A stretch of 64,000 bases of DNA, from the NCBI GenBank assembly GCA_012845835.1, contig JABAKD010000011.1:4200697-4264696 (forward strand), read 5' to 3'. Origin of the DNA: Undaria pinnatifida (taxonomy: Eukaryota > Sar > Phaeophyceae > Laminariales > Alariaceae). The position numbers and the translations under genes were made by a program. The notes below the pieces were generated by a model. The model saw only the letters and a program-made list of their open reading frames with translations, made no database searches and was not told the origin of the DNA. The stretch's first letter is position 1. The number at the start of each line of letters is the position of its first letter. Below are positions 33,800 through 44,511 of the stretch, one piece after another.

Positions 33800-36340
33800 C
33801 CACTTCATGAAAGCCGCCACTCTACAAAACCCCCACCGCCAAGCCGACAAAGACAGTTCACACCAGTCCATGCGTCTCGAGTACAACACCACCATAATCG
33901 TACACAGCACTTCAACCTTCCACATTTGCCTTCCATGTACTATACAGTCGTGGCCCCTGTGGACAGCGGAGCGCCAGAGAGTGTGTAGTGCTGGTGGTAG
34001 GATACGACAGTTGATCTTCTTGGTGGTGATCGACTGCTGAGGATCTGATGTGAGGTGCGAACGTTGTTTAGATCTGAAGACAACAGGGGAGGGTTCTGTT
34101 TATCTTCTGTGGGATTCTGGTACGGGGATTCGGGGATGACGTTAAGATCGCTTGTTTTCTCGTGTTTTGGAGCTACTACAACTACCTATCTCTCTCTTTC
34201 TGGCACCTGAATGGTGCCGACCAGCCCCCCTCAGGCCAAGGGGGGACAATTTCTGATCAGTAGACCTTGCCTAGCTTCGGCGTGTCTACACCCCCCAATA
34301 GTGCGGTGCCTTGCCAGAAGAGAATACCAGTACTAAAGTGACACCCCGACCTATCCCGGGATAGTGCAGTACAGCACTATATAGGAAGAGTAATATAGTG
34401 GCAAGCGAATTTCGCCGCACTAAACTGGAGCCCCGCACTAAAGGGTACCCCACTAACGCGGGGCCACGACCATACCAAGGTCAGGGTTTCAACACACACA
34501 TGGCGGATTCTACAGGGGGCCTCGCCAATGCACAGTCCAGGCAAGACAACATCGACCTCACAGCCCACAACGCGTCCAATCTCCTCCTCTACCCCCCTCG
34601 CCCCGAGCATCAACGCTATACGGAGTACAGCAATACAACACTCGTATGCGGCGTGATAGAAATGATCGACCACCCACCCCCACCTCATGCTGCGTGGTAG
34701 GAAAGATAAAACCCTTCCCCCCCCCCCCCCCCGACTCCGAGCACCTTCCCGCACGCCTCATTGCTACTCTCAAGCAAAGCATAGTTGAGGGCCCGAGACT
34801 AGCGTATGCAAGAGTATAACACGCCTTACCCTATCCTACACCCCGACACTATACCACCCGGGTTGTAATTTTTCAAGAAAATCCAAAACACCCACCCGAT
34901 TCATCACCCGGGGTACTCTGTATACCAACCCCCCTGAGGTCATGCCTCATTCGCACTATAATCAGTACGCACCCGCCAGATCGCTCTCCTGGGAACCCCC
35001 CGGCTTGCATTCAAGCGTCAGCTAAACTGCTAGGCAGACAGACGGGTCAGAAACCACACACTCGGCCAGCGCCCTCATAAACCCTTCCCTTCGAGATCTG
35101 CAAACATTATCCCAGACTGGGTCCAAGTAATTTCCCCCCAAAAACGCGGATGAAACTCCAGAAGGGGGTTGAGAAAATGCACCATTAATCGGTACCAAAC
35201 GGACCGGTTTTCGACGCTTGCCCCCTTTTCCCCGGCACTCCGTCGGTCTTCACTCGCGCTTTCGCCTGTGGGGTACTCAGGACACACGTCAGTATTTACT
35301 TCGTCTCGTGTGTTTTAGGTGGGAAAGCGTAGTATTTCCCGGCTAAGCCTTGATTATCACAACCATATTTTCAGGGCTCCAGCACCTTTGTGTGATCACG
35401 GACTCTAGATTTTCTCACAAGCGTTCATGTCAGAACAGCAACAACAAAATCGACGCAGGTTTGGGCCCCGGCCGAGCTCCGTGGCATGTGCTATGGACGT
35501 TCAACGTCGCGGGGCTGGCTTTTTTTCAAAGGATAACGTTCCGCCTCGACGAGCCGCCCAGGAAGTATAGAAACCCACAAAAAAAAAGGAACCAACCTTT
35601 CGTCGGTGTGCTGCATACTGCTGTACACTTATCACACCGCCCTCGAAGGCAGCAGCGGCACATCAAGGTCTTCGTTTCGTGAAAGCCACGAACGGTGTTG
35701 TTGTTGTGCGCGCGTGCGTGTTCATGTGTGAGTAAGCGAACAAATGAATACAATTTGGACAAATGCAACCCACATTACGCACCAGGTACCAGGTACCAGG
35801 TATTTTTTTCGCTGACATCAAACGCATCAACGCAGCCGCATACAGCACCAGCGTGCACAAGTCAAACATCAGCGTTGCAACATCAACAGCGCGGTACAAC
35901 AGAAGCCGTCGCACTCTAAGCTGCTGTTGACTTTGCGATAGCCAAAAGGTTATTTTGTGTCCACGTTTTTGTGCTGTGCTCAGTGAGATCCAACCACCAC
36001 CACCACCTTCTCGCGTCCAAAGCAAAATCAAGCACACATCGTCGGTCCTCGCATAATGCGTAGGCTCATACCTGGTGGTGTACAAAAACCGGAGTCTATC
36101 CAGTGTCTGTGTTCCCTCTTTTTTAGCTTGCGACACCCCGGGGTTTCAACCACACCTCGAAGGGGAACCTTGTGCGCTGTACCACTACAGTGCTAAGGAC
36201 CTAAACGTAAGGGTATTTGTATTCATATTTATACCACAACGTCCTTACATTTCCGTCCATAGCGCTTTGTCACCGCCATCACACATACCTGGTAGGCAAC
36301 AAACGGCGCAAACGAAACGCACTACTTGGTATATGCTGTT
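33800..36340. other. no gene supported; oxygenase 5' exon expected here or beyond
   Basis: I searched the minus strand for a targeting-peptide exon ending in phase 0 and found none that convinces. Blocks with atagtgcggtgcc, cactatatagg and ccgcactaaa (34290-34460) recall the ATAGTGC blocks elsewhere. A single family F arm lies near 35085-35170. Confidence 0.4.
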
Positions 36341-36440
36341 GTTTTCACAATAACTCGCAGAGCATCAAGTCCGTGGTCACAGGACAGGCTCCAGTCACTC
36401 TGGAGTGGAAGAATATCCCAGAGGAAGAAAAACAAACCAA
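36340..36440 (+). repeat. dispersed GTCCGTGGTCACA repeat, copy 1
   Basis: It has taactcgcagagcatcaagt, then ccgtggtcacaggacaggct, then ccagtcactctggagtggaa, then gaatatccca. It matches 38480-38590 directly and 55250-55350 in inverse orientation. Confidence 0.8.
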
Positions 36441-36479
36441 ACCAAAAGTGGTGCACGTATATTATATGTATATGTATAA

Positions 36480-36790
36480 TTTTCTTCTTTTTTTTCCTTT
36501 CGGGCACATCTCTTCGTGGTCGCACCTTTGTCCCAAACGTCGGGTGGTGTGGGCACAATTCGACCGTCGGGCTCACGTTGCCGGAGGTTTGGGCGCGATC
36601 CGTGCAGTGTGTCGCGCGTGGCAAGCCTTTCAAACTTTTTTGGCCTTGGGCACACTAAAGGCAAATCCCCGGGCTTCCGCAACATCCCCGGGGATTGGGT
36701 TTCTGCATACCCTATCCCCGTGTACGCACGTAAGATTTGGATGCAAACCGGGTTTTTCTGCTCGTAGAGGGTACACGCACATTTCCCTGT
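36480..36790. other. open on both strands, undecided
   Basis: The plus frame has GFRNIPGDWVSAYPIPVYA before a GTAAGA donor-like site. The minus frame has MLRKPGDLPLVCPRPKKFER and then IVPTPPDVWDKG before gtgcga. Either could be one exon. I recognise neither and cannot choose. Confidence 0.25.
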
Positions 36791-37539
36791 TTTTGCACAG
36801 ACAGAGAGCACCACGCTACGTTCCTGCCTACCAGCATCAGTCCAACCCCCCAAGCAGCAGCAGCCTGCAACTCTATGCGCGTGCGGCCGCTGTTGTTGTA
36901 GGTGATTACTTTGATCGGAGCCTGCGATGCTCTTTAACAAGCGTTTTTGTTTTTTTGCGAAGATCGCAGATGGCAGACAGCAGACAACGTGCGGAGAGCA
37001 AAACGCTACAGGTAGGACCATGTGCGTGCGCGTGCTGTATCCTCTCTTTACGGCGGCGAGTTGCTTTTTATTGTCATAGCATATGTCACGTGTTATTGTC
37101 CTCTCGCTCGCTCCTTCTCAATACGTGCCGCATCTCACGTCACACGTGCCCCTTCTCGCTTCTTGGCGGTCCCTAATAATCTGGAGTTCGAATTGTGACG
37201 CTCTTCTCGAAATCATACATATCATACGGTGTACGGTGTAAAAGTTTTGTGTGTGTTATCAAGTGGGGTGGTGCTGTGTGTATTTTCTCAAGAACAGATC
37301 GGTCGTGGGCACGTCTATATCGAGTATACCCCAAAAAAAGTGCTAAAAGTACTGTTATTGAATACACCCAGGCAGTACTTCTTTTTTGTGCGGGTGAAAT
37401 GCGAATTCATTATTTTTCCGGGCAAGTTTTTTTTGTATGTATTTCAAACAAAAATGGTCATCGCGTCGGGTAGTGAAAATAATGTGTCCTTGCGCCACTC
37501 CCCTAAGCACTTACTTCCCGGAGGGGAACCTTGTAAAAA

Positions 37540-38260
37540 ATATATATACACTCCAGCTTTGAGATCGAAGATTTTCGTCGAAACCCATTCTTGCAAGCTG
37601 TGTGTGATACTCCAATCGCGCGTGTTACTGGGCGTGTGTTCTCATTAAGGATATAGGTCGGCGACTCCCCTTCGAACTACAGGGTAGCTTGTACCAGGGT
37701 CAACAGGGTGACGTTAATCAATGTGTGCACGGAAACTATAATACCCGGTTTTGAGGGGGACAAAATCTGACCGGTGCGGAATGAACGCATCAGTTTAACA
37801 TGTATATCTGTAAGTCGTGTAACCGATGAGGGGACGGCGGGGTTTCAACGTGGAGAGGGGGGGGGATCCAACGTTTTTAGGTCGCATAACTGTATTGGGG
37901 TTTACTGTACGCGTGGTACTAGGTCTACGCGATGGTGGGGGTGGCGGGGAAGTAGGCGGCGGGGGGAAGGTTAGTTCGAACTTGAAGACGATACAAATAA
38001 ATTGGAGCTAACGCATGGTTGGCTCGGAAGGTAAAGAGATTATATCACCTGTCGGGTAGTGCTTATTATTCTGGCATATTTTGATTTTAGGTAAGGCGGC
38101 GGGGGAGGGGGAGGGTGTTTGTGTGTATGTGTGGGGGTGGGGGCGGGGGGGGCGGGGGTGGGGGTGGGGGTGGGGGTGGGGTGATTTTTGGTGGGACGGC
38201 AGGGGGGGGGTGCGTGCGTGGTTAGGGGGGGGGCAGGAAACGGAGGAGGGTGCGAGCAAA
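37540..38260 (+). repeat. composite repeat family G, second long copy
   Basis: It is colinear with 6395-7480: the 5' block, then ggtcaacagggtgac, then ggaaactataatacccgg, then gtggtactaggtctacgcga, then a G-rich stretch ending in (GGGGGT)n at 38130-38180. It is preceded by cccggaggggaaccttgt, which also occurs at 36.15 and 45.23 kb. Confidence 0.8.
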
Positions 38261-38299
38261 ATATTCTACCTGCGTGCCAAACGCAGATGCCCAATATCC

Positions 38300-39480
38300 A
38301 AGGATAAACTATGGGGTGGATGGGAGCAAATTTGTTTTTACGCGGTGTTGTTTTTACGATAAATGCTAACTGTAGTGCTCTTCATGTTACGTCTAATATG
38401 ACTACTACTACGATTGGTACATATGGTATGCTGTATATACCCTGGTATGAATTAGTTGAAGACCGTCTAGATGAATGGTGTTCTTATCGTTCTCACACTA
38501 GTAACTCGCATAATCAAGTCCGTGGTCACAAGACAGGCTCCAGTCACTCAGGAGTGGAAGAATCCCCCAGGGATGAATACATTATGGTGTTACCTGAGCT
38601 ATAGACCACCATTGGGGAACTTAGCCAGTCGGGTACACCTACCGTATACTCGAACAACCACACCTGACTCGTATTGTAAGGGTATTGGGCGGAACTATTG
38701 ATGTGATTAGCATATTAATAGAAGACAAAAGCATTTGGAACGACTACAATATGTTGTACTCTGTAGCTTCACGGTGCATTACCATACAGGGATTCGGTAG
38801 TTGGACATAACCGTATGATAGACGATGTGACATGTGCAGCAGTACATGGCCACTATTTTACAAGTGACGTGTGTAAGAAGCATCGCGAAATACCGCTGTT
38901 GCTATATACCGGTACTGCCGTTACGACTTAACATGCGTGGCAGATAAGATAGCTACTACTATTAAAAAGCTGTGTGTTCTTGACGTTAAATAGTAATTTC
39001 CACCCATCCGTCTACATCCAGCACAATCAGTATCCGTGTCGATGCCGAGCTCTGACGTCACAAATTTCAAGACAGAGATACACATTGCAAATTCAGAAAG
39101 CAAGATGATTAGGTCGTGCAATGCCACCGGCAAATAAAGTGAGAAAGGGGAAATGCAAGTCAGCACACAGGCGTACATATTGTTAAGGAACATTTGATGT
39201 CTGCGTTCTCAACTACGTTACTTCGTTCAGCATGTGTTACTTCGCGCGGCATGCAGCAAGGTTGGGGGGGCGATGTCACAGCTGAAGCAATTCATGCATC
39301 CGCATCCTCCTAAAATATACAACTATGGAATCGGAAGTCAACCTATGTGCGTGCCAGGTCCATACTGGTACATACGTTTCAATACTCGCATCTGAAACCG
39401 ACTACACCGCATGCCACCCAGGAAACCCAACCAATATGCAAATGAACCCAAGGAGAAACAAGGGGGGGGAAAGGACTAAT
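38300..39480. other. no gene supported; one GTCCGTGGTCACA repeat copy
   Basis: The repeat copy covers 38480-38590. Nothing else beyond AT-rich unique sequence is recognised. Confidence 0.4.
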
Positions 39481-39484
39481 AGAA

Positions 39485-40256
39485 GGCCATTTCTCATACA
39501 GTCGGATTTGTCAGTCGAAAAAGGCCTTTTCGACTGAAGCCCAAATCGGGCTTTCTTACACTAAAGGGCTTTTTCGACTCAACTTTTTTCGACGGAGAAT
39601 TCCGACTGGCGGATCCGGTCGAAAAACTCGACTTTTTCGACTGGATCCTCCAGTCGAAAATCTCAGTCGAAAAAGTTTTACACGTTTTTGAGCCGATCGC
39701 ATCGCTCATCCCACCACCAAACACGCACCCACACGGCCACACGGCCACACACCCATACCAGGTACCACACAGCAGTGTCATACAAGGTGCTGACGCTGGC
39801 TTGGCTATCACTGCTGTTGCTTCTCGCAGCAAGTCAGCGTGGCGCATTCCTAGTTCCGCTCGCCAGCAGCGTGTATCACACGACGGCAGCAGCACGCAGT
39901 ATCGATCCCATGCTGCCAACAACGGCTGCGCCCGCTGTAGCTTTGGCGGCTCTCGGCCGAGTGTAACTCCACGAAGGTAGCTTTGGCGGCTTTTGGCTTA
40001 GCCCAAAGCCACCAACTCGCTGGGACGAGGGTTCGTCGAGCCGTTGCTCGCGGAGAAAGCATGAAGCACAGAGCTGCCAACCGATTTCGACTGCCGTACA
40101 GCAGTACTCCCTCACACCAACCGCCTCTAGGAAGAGCGCAAAAACTATAAAATCGACTTGGCTGACGATAAGAAGGACCAGAAAAATCCAGTCGAAAAAA
40201 AGTCCAGTCGAAAAGGGCCGTTTTCGACTGGCGGAATCCGACTGTGTAAGAAATGG
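39485..40256. mobile_element. non-autonomous TIR element
   Basis: The left end ggccatttctcatacagtcg, then gattt, then a cagtcgaaaaaggcc block is mirrored at the right end: the reverse complement of 40200-40256 reads ggccatttcttacacagtcg, then gattccgccagtcgaaaac. The ends are thus inverted repeats of about 50 bp. Many sub-terminal agtcgaaaaa units follow inside each end, including a near-perfect palindrome around 39513-39537. No transposase is present. The target duplication is not clear. Inside lies a presequence-like exon (39779-39965). Confidence 0.75.
39779..39965 (+). other. plastid-presequence-like exon inside the TIR element
   Basis: The frame reads YKVLTLAWLSLLLLLAASQR and then GAFLVPLASSVYHTTAAARS. 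A hydrophobic signal core is followed by a Phe at the likely cleavage site and a Ser/Thr/Ala/Arg-rich stretch, as in bipartite plastid presequences of brown algae and diatoms. There is no in-frame ATG upstream, so an earlier exon or a captured fragment must be assumed. The frame stops at TAA 39964. It may be chance: the evidence is composition and motif only. Confidence 0.35.
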
Positions 40257-40259
40257 CCT

Positions 40260-40984
40260 ACGGAAGGAAGAAAATAAAGTATTTGCACTAAACTGTATAC
40301 AAAGCGGTAGCTAAACACCATGCGAGGCGTTATTATTGAGGTTGGTGCACATGTATGTGCCGAAATCTTTTCAACTTCTTGTGCTTCAATCCATGAGCGA
40401 AGTATACAACAATTTGGGTCTGCCGAGGGAAGGGGTAGATCGTCTCGACCAGAGCAGGGCGAGGCGGTGGGGCGGGGCGCGGGAGCGGCTGGTTGGCCCG
40501 GCGTGCTTGCTTCCCCATCTTAACCTATTTCGGGCCCCGTGTATGGCAAACGGAACACGATAAATAAAAAAAAATATCAAGCTTCTAGAAAGAGCATACA
40601 GCAGAAAGAAATACCATCATGTTGCACGCATGCAAGCATGTCTTAGAGCTCGCTACAGGGCAGTTCGGACACACCTCCTATCCCAGCAGCTTAGATTGCT
40701 TCGTGGAGCTGATGCTGTGGTCATCAGCTTACGACGATTTCCCATCTGCAGTCCCAAAGGAGTCAATATTAATACCTCGGTACTAACACACACCAGTACC
40801 CGCTAGTAAATAGTACCGGTACAGCGGTAACTTTCTGTTGCTTTACTTGTTTGGCGTCGAGCTCACAGGGTGGATAAGAGAGACAGCCTCGTGCTGCTGT
40901 GTTCTTCGTACAGGGGGCGGGCGTTGTTGGCATGTACCAGCCCTCGACCAACCATATAATCACATACCTGGTACCGGCAATCAG
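40260..40984. other. no gene supported
   Basis: Short open frames on both strands around 40330-40560 have no recognised motif, and no repeat family identified elsewhere occurs here. Confidence 0.4.
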
Positions 40985-41011
40985 TACAAGGGTTAGGGTT
41001 AGGGTTAGCTG
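40985..41011 (+). repeat. interstitial telomere repeat (TTAGGG)3
   Basis: The sequence caagggttagggttagggtt is three TTAGGG-type units in a row. Confidence 0.85.
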
Positions 41012-41448
41012 TGTCAGACTAGCTGTGTTAAGAGTTAGCTGTAGTTCGTACCGCTATTATTGCTTGGCTGGACTTGACGGCTAGTAATTACGTACATTGA
41101 GATACCCGATTCAAGAGCCCCTCGGAAGAGGCCAGTGTTGTCGCTCTTATCTCTGCACCGCTCTTGTCTCAGACCGGGTAACATACGGTATATATTTTCA
41201 GAATGGACACAAACAGCGGCAGCAACAGCAGCACCAGCAGCAGCAGCACCGGCGGCGGCGGCGGCAGGTCACCAAGTGATTGCCGCGTCTCCCGTCGTTT
41301 ACTCCTCCGGTATCAGTTAGTGTACGTACACCAGAGGGCCAGAGAGCAGTAGAGCGTACCATTTCTTCGAAACGATGGTTGACGCACACTGTGTACGAGA
41401 CGAAGGGGGTTTCACCCTATGATACATTGGTTGGTTGCGCTCCATTGG

Positions 41449-41461
41449 GTTAGGGTTAGGA
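41449..41461 (+). repeat. interstitial telomere repeat (TTAGGG)2
   Basis: gggttagggttagg abuts the end of the Gypsy reverse transcriptase homology exactly, marking a junction. Confidence 0.8.
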
Positions 41462-41775
41462 TCCTCACCGATCCGAATACCGTCGGCCGTCAGTATGTGT
41501 CCCAAGTATTTAACTTCTCGGGGGCCAAACTGTTCTTTCGGTGGTTTGAGGATGAGGCCGGCTGCTTGCAAGGCTTTGAACATACTTTCTAGCAGCTGTA
41601 AGTGGCCTGTCCAGGTGGATGAACAACATATACAGTCGTGCATATAAACCAAGATACCCCTTTTTGGACCAAAATGTGCAAATGCTAGTGACATAACTCG
41701 CGAGAACAGAAACGGCGCGTTAGCTATACCGAAGGGTAGGCGTTTGAAAACCCACTTCCCGTTCTGCGTGGCGTT
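41461..41775 (-). pseudogene. Ty3/Gypsy reverse transcriptase fragment
   Basis: One open frame of 105 codons carries the middle of a Gypsy-type reverse transcriptase: WVFKRLPFGIANAPFLFSRV, then GILVYMHDCICC, then HLQLLESMFKALQAAGL, then KYLGHILTADGIRIGEDP. The catalytic motif that should read YxDD is YMHD, so one metal-binding Asp is lost. The fragment has no gag, protease, RNase H, integrase or LTR. It stops dead at the TTAGGG repeats at 41449-41461. Its low-coordinate end continues in frame only as translated telomere repeat (PNPNP). Confidence 0.92.
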
Positions 41776-41839
41776 CAGGTTGTCATGTATTCATACTCGT
41801 GGGTTCGAATCCCACGGTGGTCACCACTATGGAACCTGG

Positions 41840-43432
41840 CCTCTCACGGATCCTGGTGCCGAAGTGGAGAGGGTGGTACCGGAGGTCCTGTACTCGTCTC
41901 GTAACTGGCGTCGGAGCGGAGAGGGCGTCGCGGAGCTGAAGTCGAAGCGGAGAGGGCGTCGCGGTGCTGAGGTCCCTTGACGATCGTCTTCACAGCGGAC
42001 GCACGCTGAAACCTTTCTTTCTTAGATGTAGCAAGGAGATGCTAAAGCTAGAGTAACGGTGGGCTTATGCCTTCTCGTCATGCGGCGGGATTATCTTTTG
42101 GTGGCAGACCTTCCGGGGTCTGGTCAACGCCGCCTATGACGGGTGACACCGCTCGCGACCCGGGATCGTGCATTGTTTGACCGGTGACGTGTTCTCTCGC
42201 GCATGCGTGTACGAGATCTACGATAGATATCTACGACCCTGTATTCCACATAGGTACACATAATTTAAAGAGTGTGTCAACCATTTTCTCGAAAAAGCGG
42301 TAAGGTACCCTCCCAGAGAGCCTCAACATCATCCTTGATTCAAAAGTCGAACTAGAAGGTCGTCTTGCCCCAACAGCTGCCACAACAGACGGTACGTAGC
42401 GGTACCCGATATAATACCTGGTACCATGCGTACAGCAACAGAGTAACACCCAACAAAAAACGCCCGAGCGTCCATAATTCCAAGCTAACTTCCTCGACAA
42501 CCGGTAGGAGAATAGACCACGAGCTACGAGTGCTATCAGCCATGCCTGATGCAGTCTACGACTACCGGCAAAAAACAAAATAACAGGACCACTCCCATTA
42601 GGTGAAAAAACTCACCCACATATTATATGCATATGTACCATTTTGATTTTTTTGCCTAGTCCGTCCCTTTTTCTCCGCCGGCGCAGAGTTTTTTGGTGTG
42701 CTTTCTTCTGCAATGCGATCAGACTACCCGTCGGTATATTATCAGCCGTGTGCCGGGCTCATGGGACGTCCGTGGCGCGAGCTATGGCCGCGGAAAGCCG
42801 CCGAGACTGGCTCTATTTTGCGGGGTACGAGACGCTTCTGTCCCCGGGCAACCACACACTAGACGTATTTAAGCCTCGAGGTTAGGTCTTAAGTACTTCC
42901 AACTGGAAGAGCTAGGCCATTCGATATTTCGACCTTAAACGCATTAAAAAAACACCATATATATGTCTAAAACTCGAAATAGTGGTCTCTTTCAGTACGC
43001 ATAAAAAGAAAAGCCGAGGAAAGATCAAACTACTTGAAAATAGACCATGATATTTCTGCACTACTCCAGACGCAGATGGCAAGACGAGGATTTATGTCAT
43101 CAGTCAGCACATGAGTGGGTGGAAACTTCGAGAAAGACCCTCCCCTGCCCATGCTGTGCGAGCTTGAACAAACGGCCAAAACAAATAACTGGTGCCTGGC
43201 AAAAACATTGAGTGCTTCGTACTCCATACTCGCTTCATATGTAGGATACCTCGCAGGCGTCTGCCGCCTTCGGTGTGCCTCAGTGTGGCAGTCAGTACAG
43301 CAGCACGGCAGGACTGGCCCTCAACCCGGTTCAATTTCCACCCTCGAAATGTAGGCATCCGTCTGATGTTTCCTCGAGCTTTTGTCGTCTGAAATGCTGT
43401 TGTTTGCTGGAAAATACTCGGAAAATTGCTTC
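41840..43432. other. no gene supported
   Basis: An open frame at 42643-42885 and others at 43030-43400 lack recognisable motifs or partner exons. A short GC-rich duplicated unit (gcggagagggcgtcgcgg) occurs at about 41913 and 41947. Confidence 0.4.
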
Positions 43433-43472
43433 AAATATGCACTTGGGCCAAAATGTGCCCAAGTGCATATTT
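43433..43472. other. perfect 16-bp hairpin
   Basis: aaatatgcacttgggc and gcccaagtgcatattt flank the loop caaaatgt. The stem is perfect. Its position about 430 bp before the OTU gene does not by itself suggest a role. Confidence 0.8.
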
Positions 43473-43816
43473 TGGGAAAATCCACATCTCACCGTGGTCT
43501 GCCGTGGTCGTTAGGTCGATAAAATAGACCTATTTTGTAGACATTTAAAACACGATAGGGCTTAATTTGGTTTAGAGCCTAAAATATAGGCATATCGTCA
43601 GGCTTAAATACGTCTACTACACACACGGTGGAACTTTAGTCCTCGCACGTACATCGGGGTGGCATCAAAATGTATTTGAGAGAGAATTTTCCCGCACTGC
43701 TAGACGCGGGCGCGGTGTATATGTACCCGCTGCAACGACGTGAACTATGTCATTACTGCTGTGAGTTCTCCCTCACAATTGACACGGTGGTTACCATACA
43801 GCAGTAGCGAAACCTG

Positions 43817-43833
43817 TATAAAGAGATATAAAG
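43817..43833 (+). promoter_or_regulatory. TATA-like element of OTU copy 1
   Basis: tataaagagatataaag, two overlapping TATAAAG boxes, ends 28 bp before the ATG. The identical element precedes copy 2. Confidence 0.45.
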
Positions 43834-43861
43834 TAGCAACACAACCCAAGCATAAGTAACG

Positions 43862-44302
43862 ATGTGCACACAACAGACCATATCGGCAACAAACATCGGT
43901 ATAAGCACGCGGGGAAAAATACTGGACACAGAAAACAAACAACAAATTGACACCAATGATTCCTCTAACAGCAGCGACATCAGTATAAACCCATCAGACA
44001 GCGAAAATGATCAAGACAACAACAGCGGCAACAATAATAACAATTCTGGTCAATGGTCCATTATTCCCGAGATTGGTGATGGTGCATGTTTATTAAGATG
44101 TATCTCGCGTCGTGTGCACAACAACCCAGCTTTACATCACATCGTCCGTGCACATATTATTGCCCACATCACAACCAATTTGTACACCGTTATCCCAGGA
44201 TCAGGTTTCAACACTTTCCACGACAGCATCTTAGCTGGAGCAAATCAAGGTCATGTAGATAATAAAGAATCATTTGTCGGTGTAGACAATATATTTTTCT
44301 GA
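43862..44302 (+). pseudogene. OTU-domain protein, truncated copy
   Basis: It has the same ATG, the same acidic Asn/Ser/Asp-rich N-terminus and the same catalytic-Cys region (IPEIGDGACLLRC) as the gene at 44512. After FHDSILAGAN the match ends. The frame runs 17 codons into unrelated sequence and stops at TGA 44300. It lacks the second half of the OTU fold, so it cannot be an active protease. It could still be expressed, since its upstream TATA region is intact. Confidence 0.85.
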
Positions 44303-44466
44303 ACGGAACAAACAACGCCAACGTGCCCGAAAAAGTTCCGTTTGTCTTGCAAAGTTCCGTCAGCAGCACCACCAGCAAGCAGCACGTAGTCCATAGACTC
44401 TAAGTTTACTGTGAGTTCTCCCTCACAATTGACACGGTGGTTACCATACAGCAGTAGAGAAACCTG

Positions 44467-44483
44467 TATAAAGAGATATAAAG
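44467..44483 (+). promoter_or_regulatory. TATA-like element of OTU copy 2
   Basis: tataaagagatataaag ends 28 bp before the ATG at 44512, at the same distance as in copy 1. Confidence 0.45.
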
Positions 44484-44511
44484 TAGCAACACAACTCAAG
44501 CAAAAGTAACG

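Noticed and set aside
41790-41830. Possible tRNA around gtgggttcgaatcccacggt
   Set aside because: The T arm and B box are perfect, but no 5' half pairs with the acceptor side and the upstream bases belong to the reverse transcriptase fragment. At most it is a tRNA 3' end or SINE scrap.
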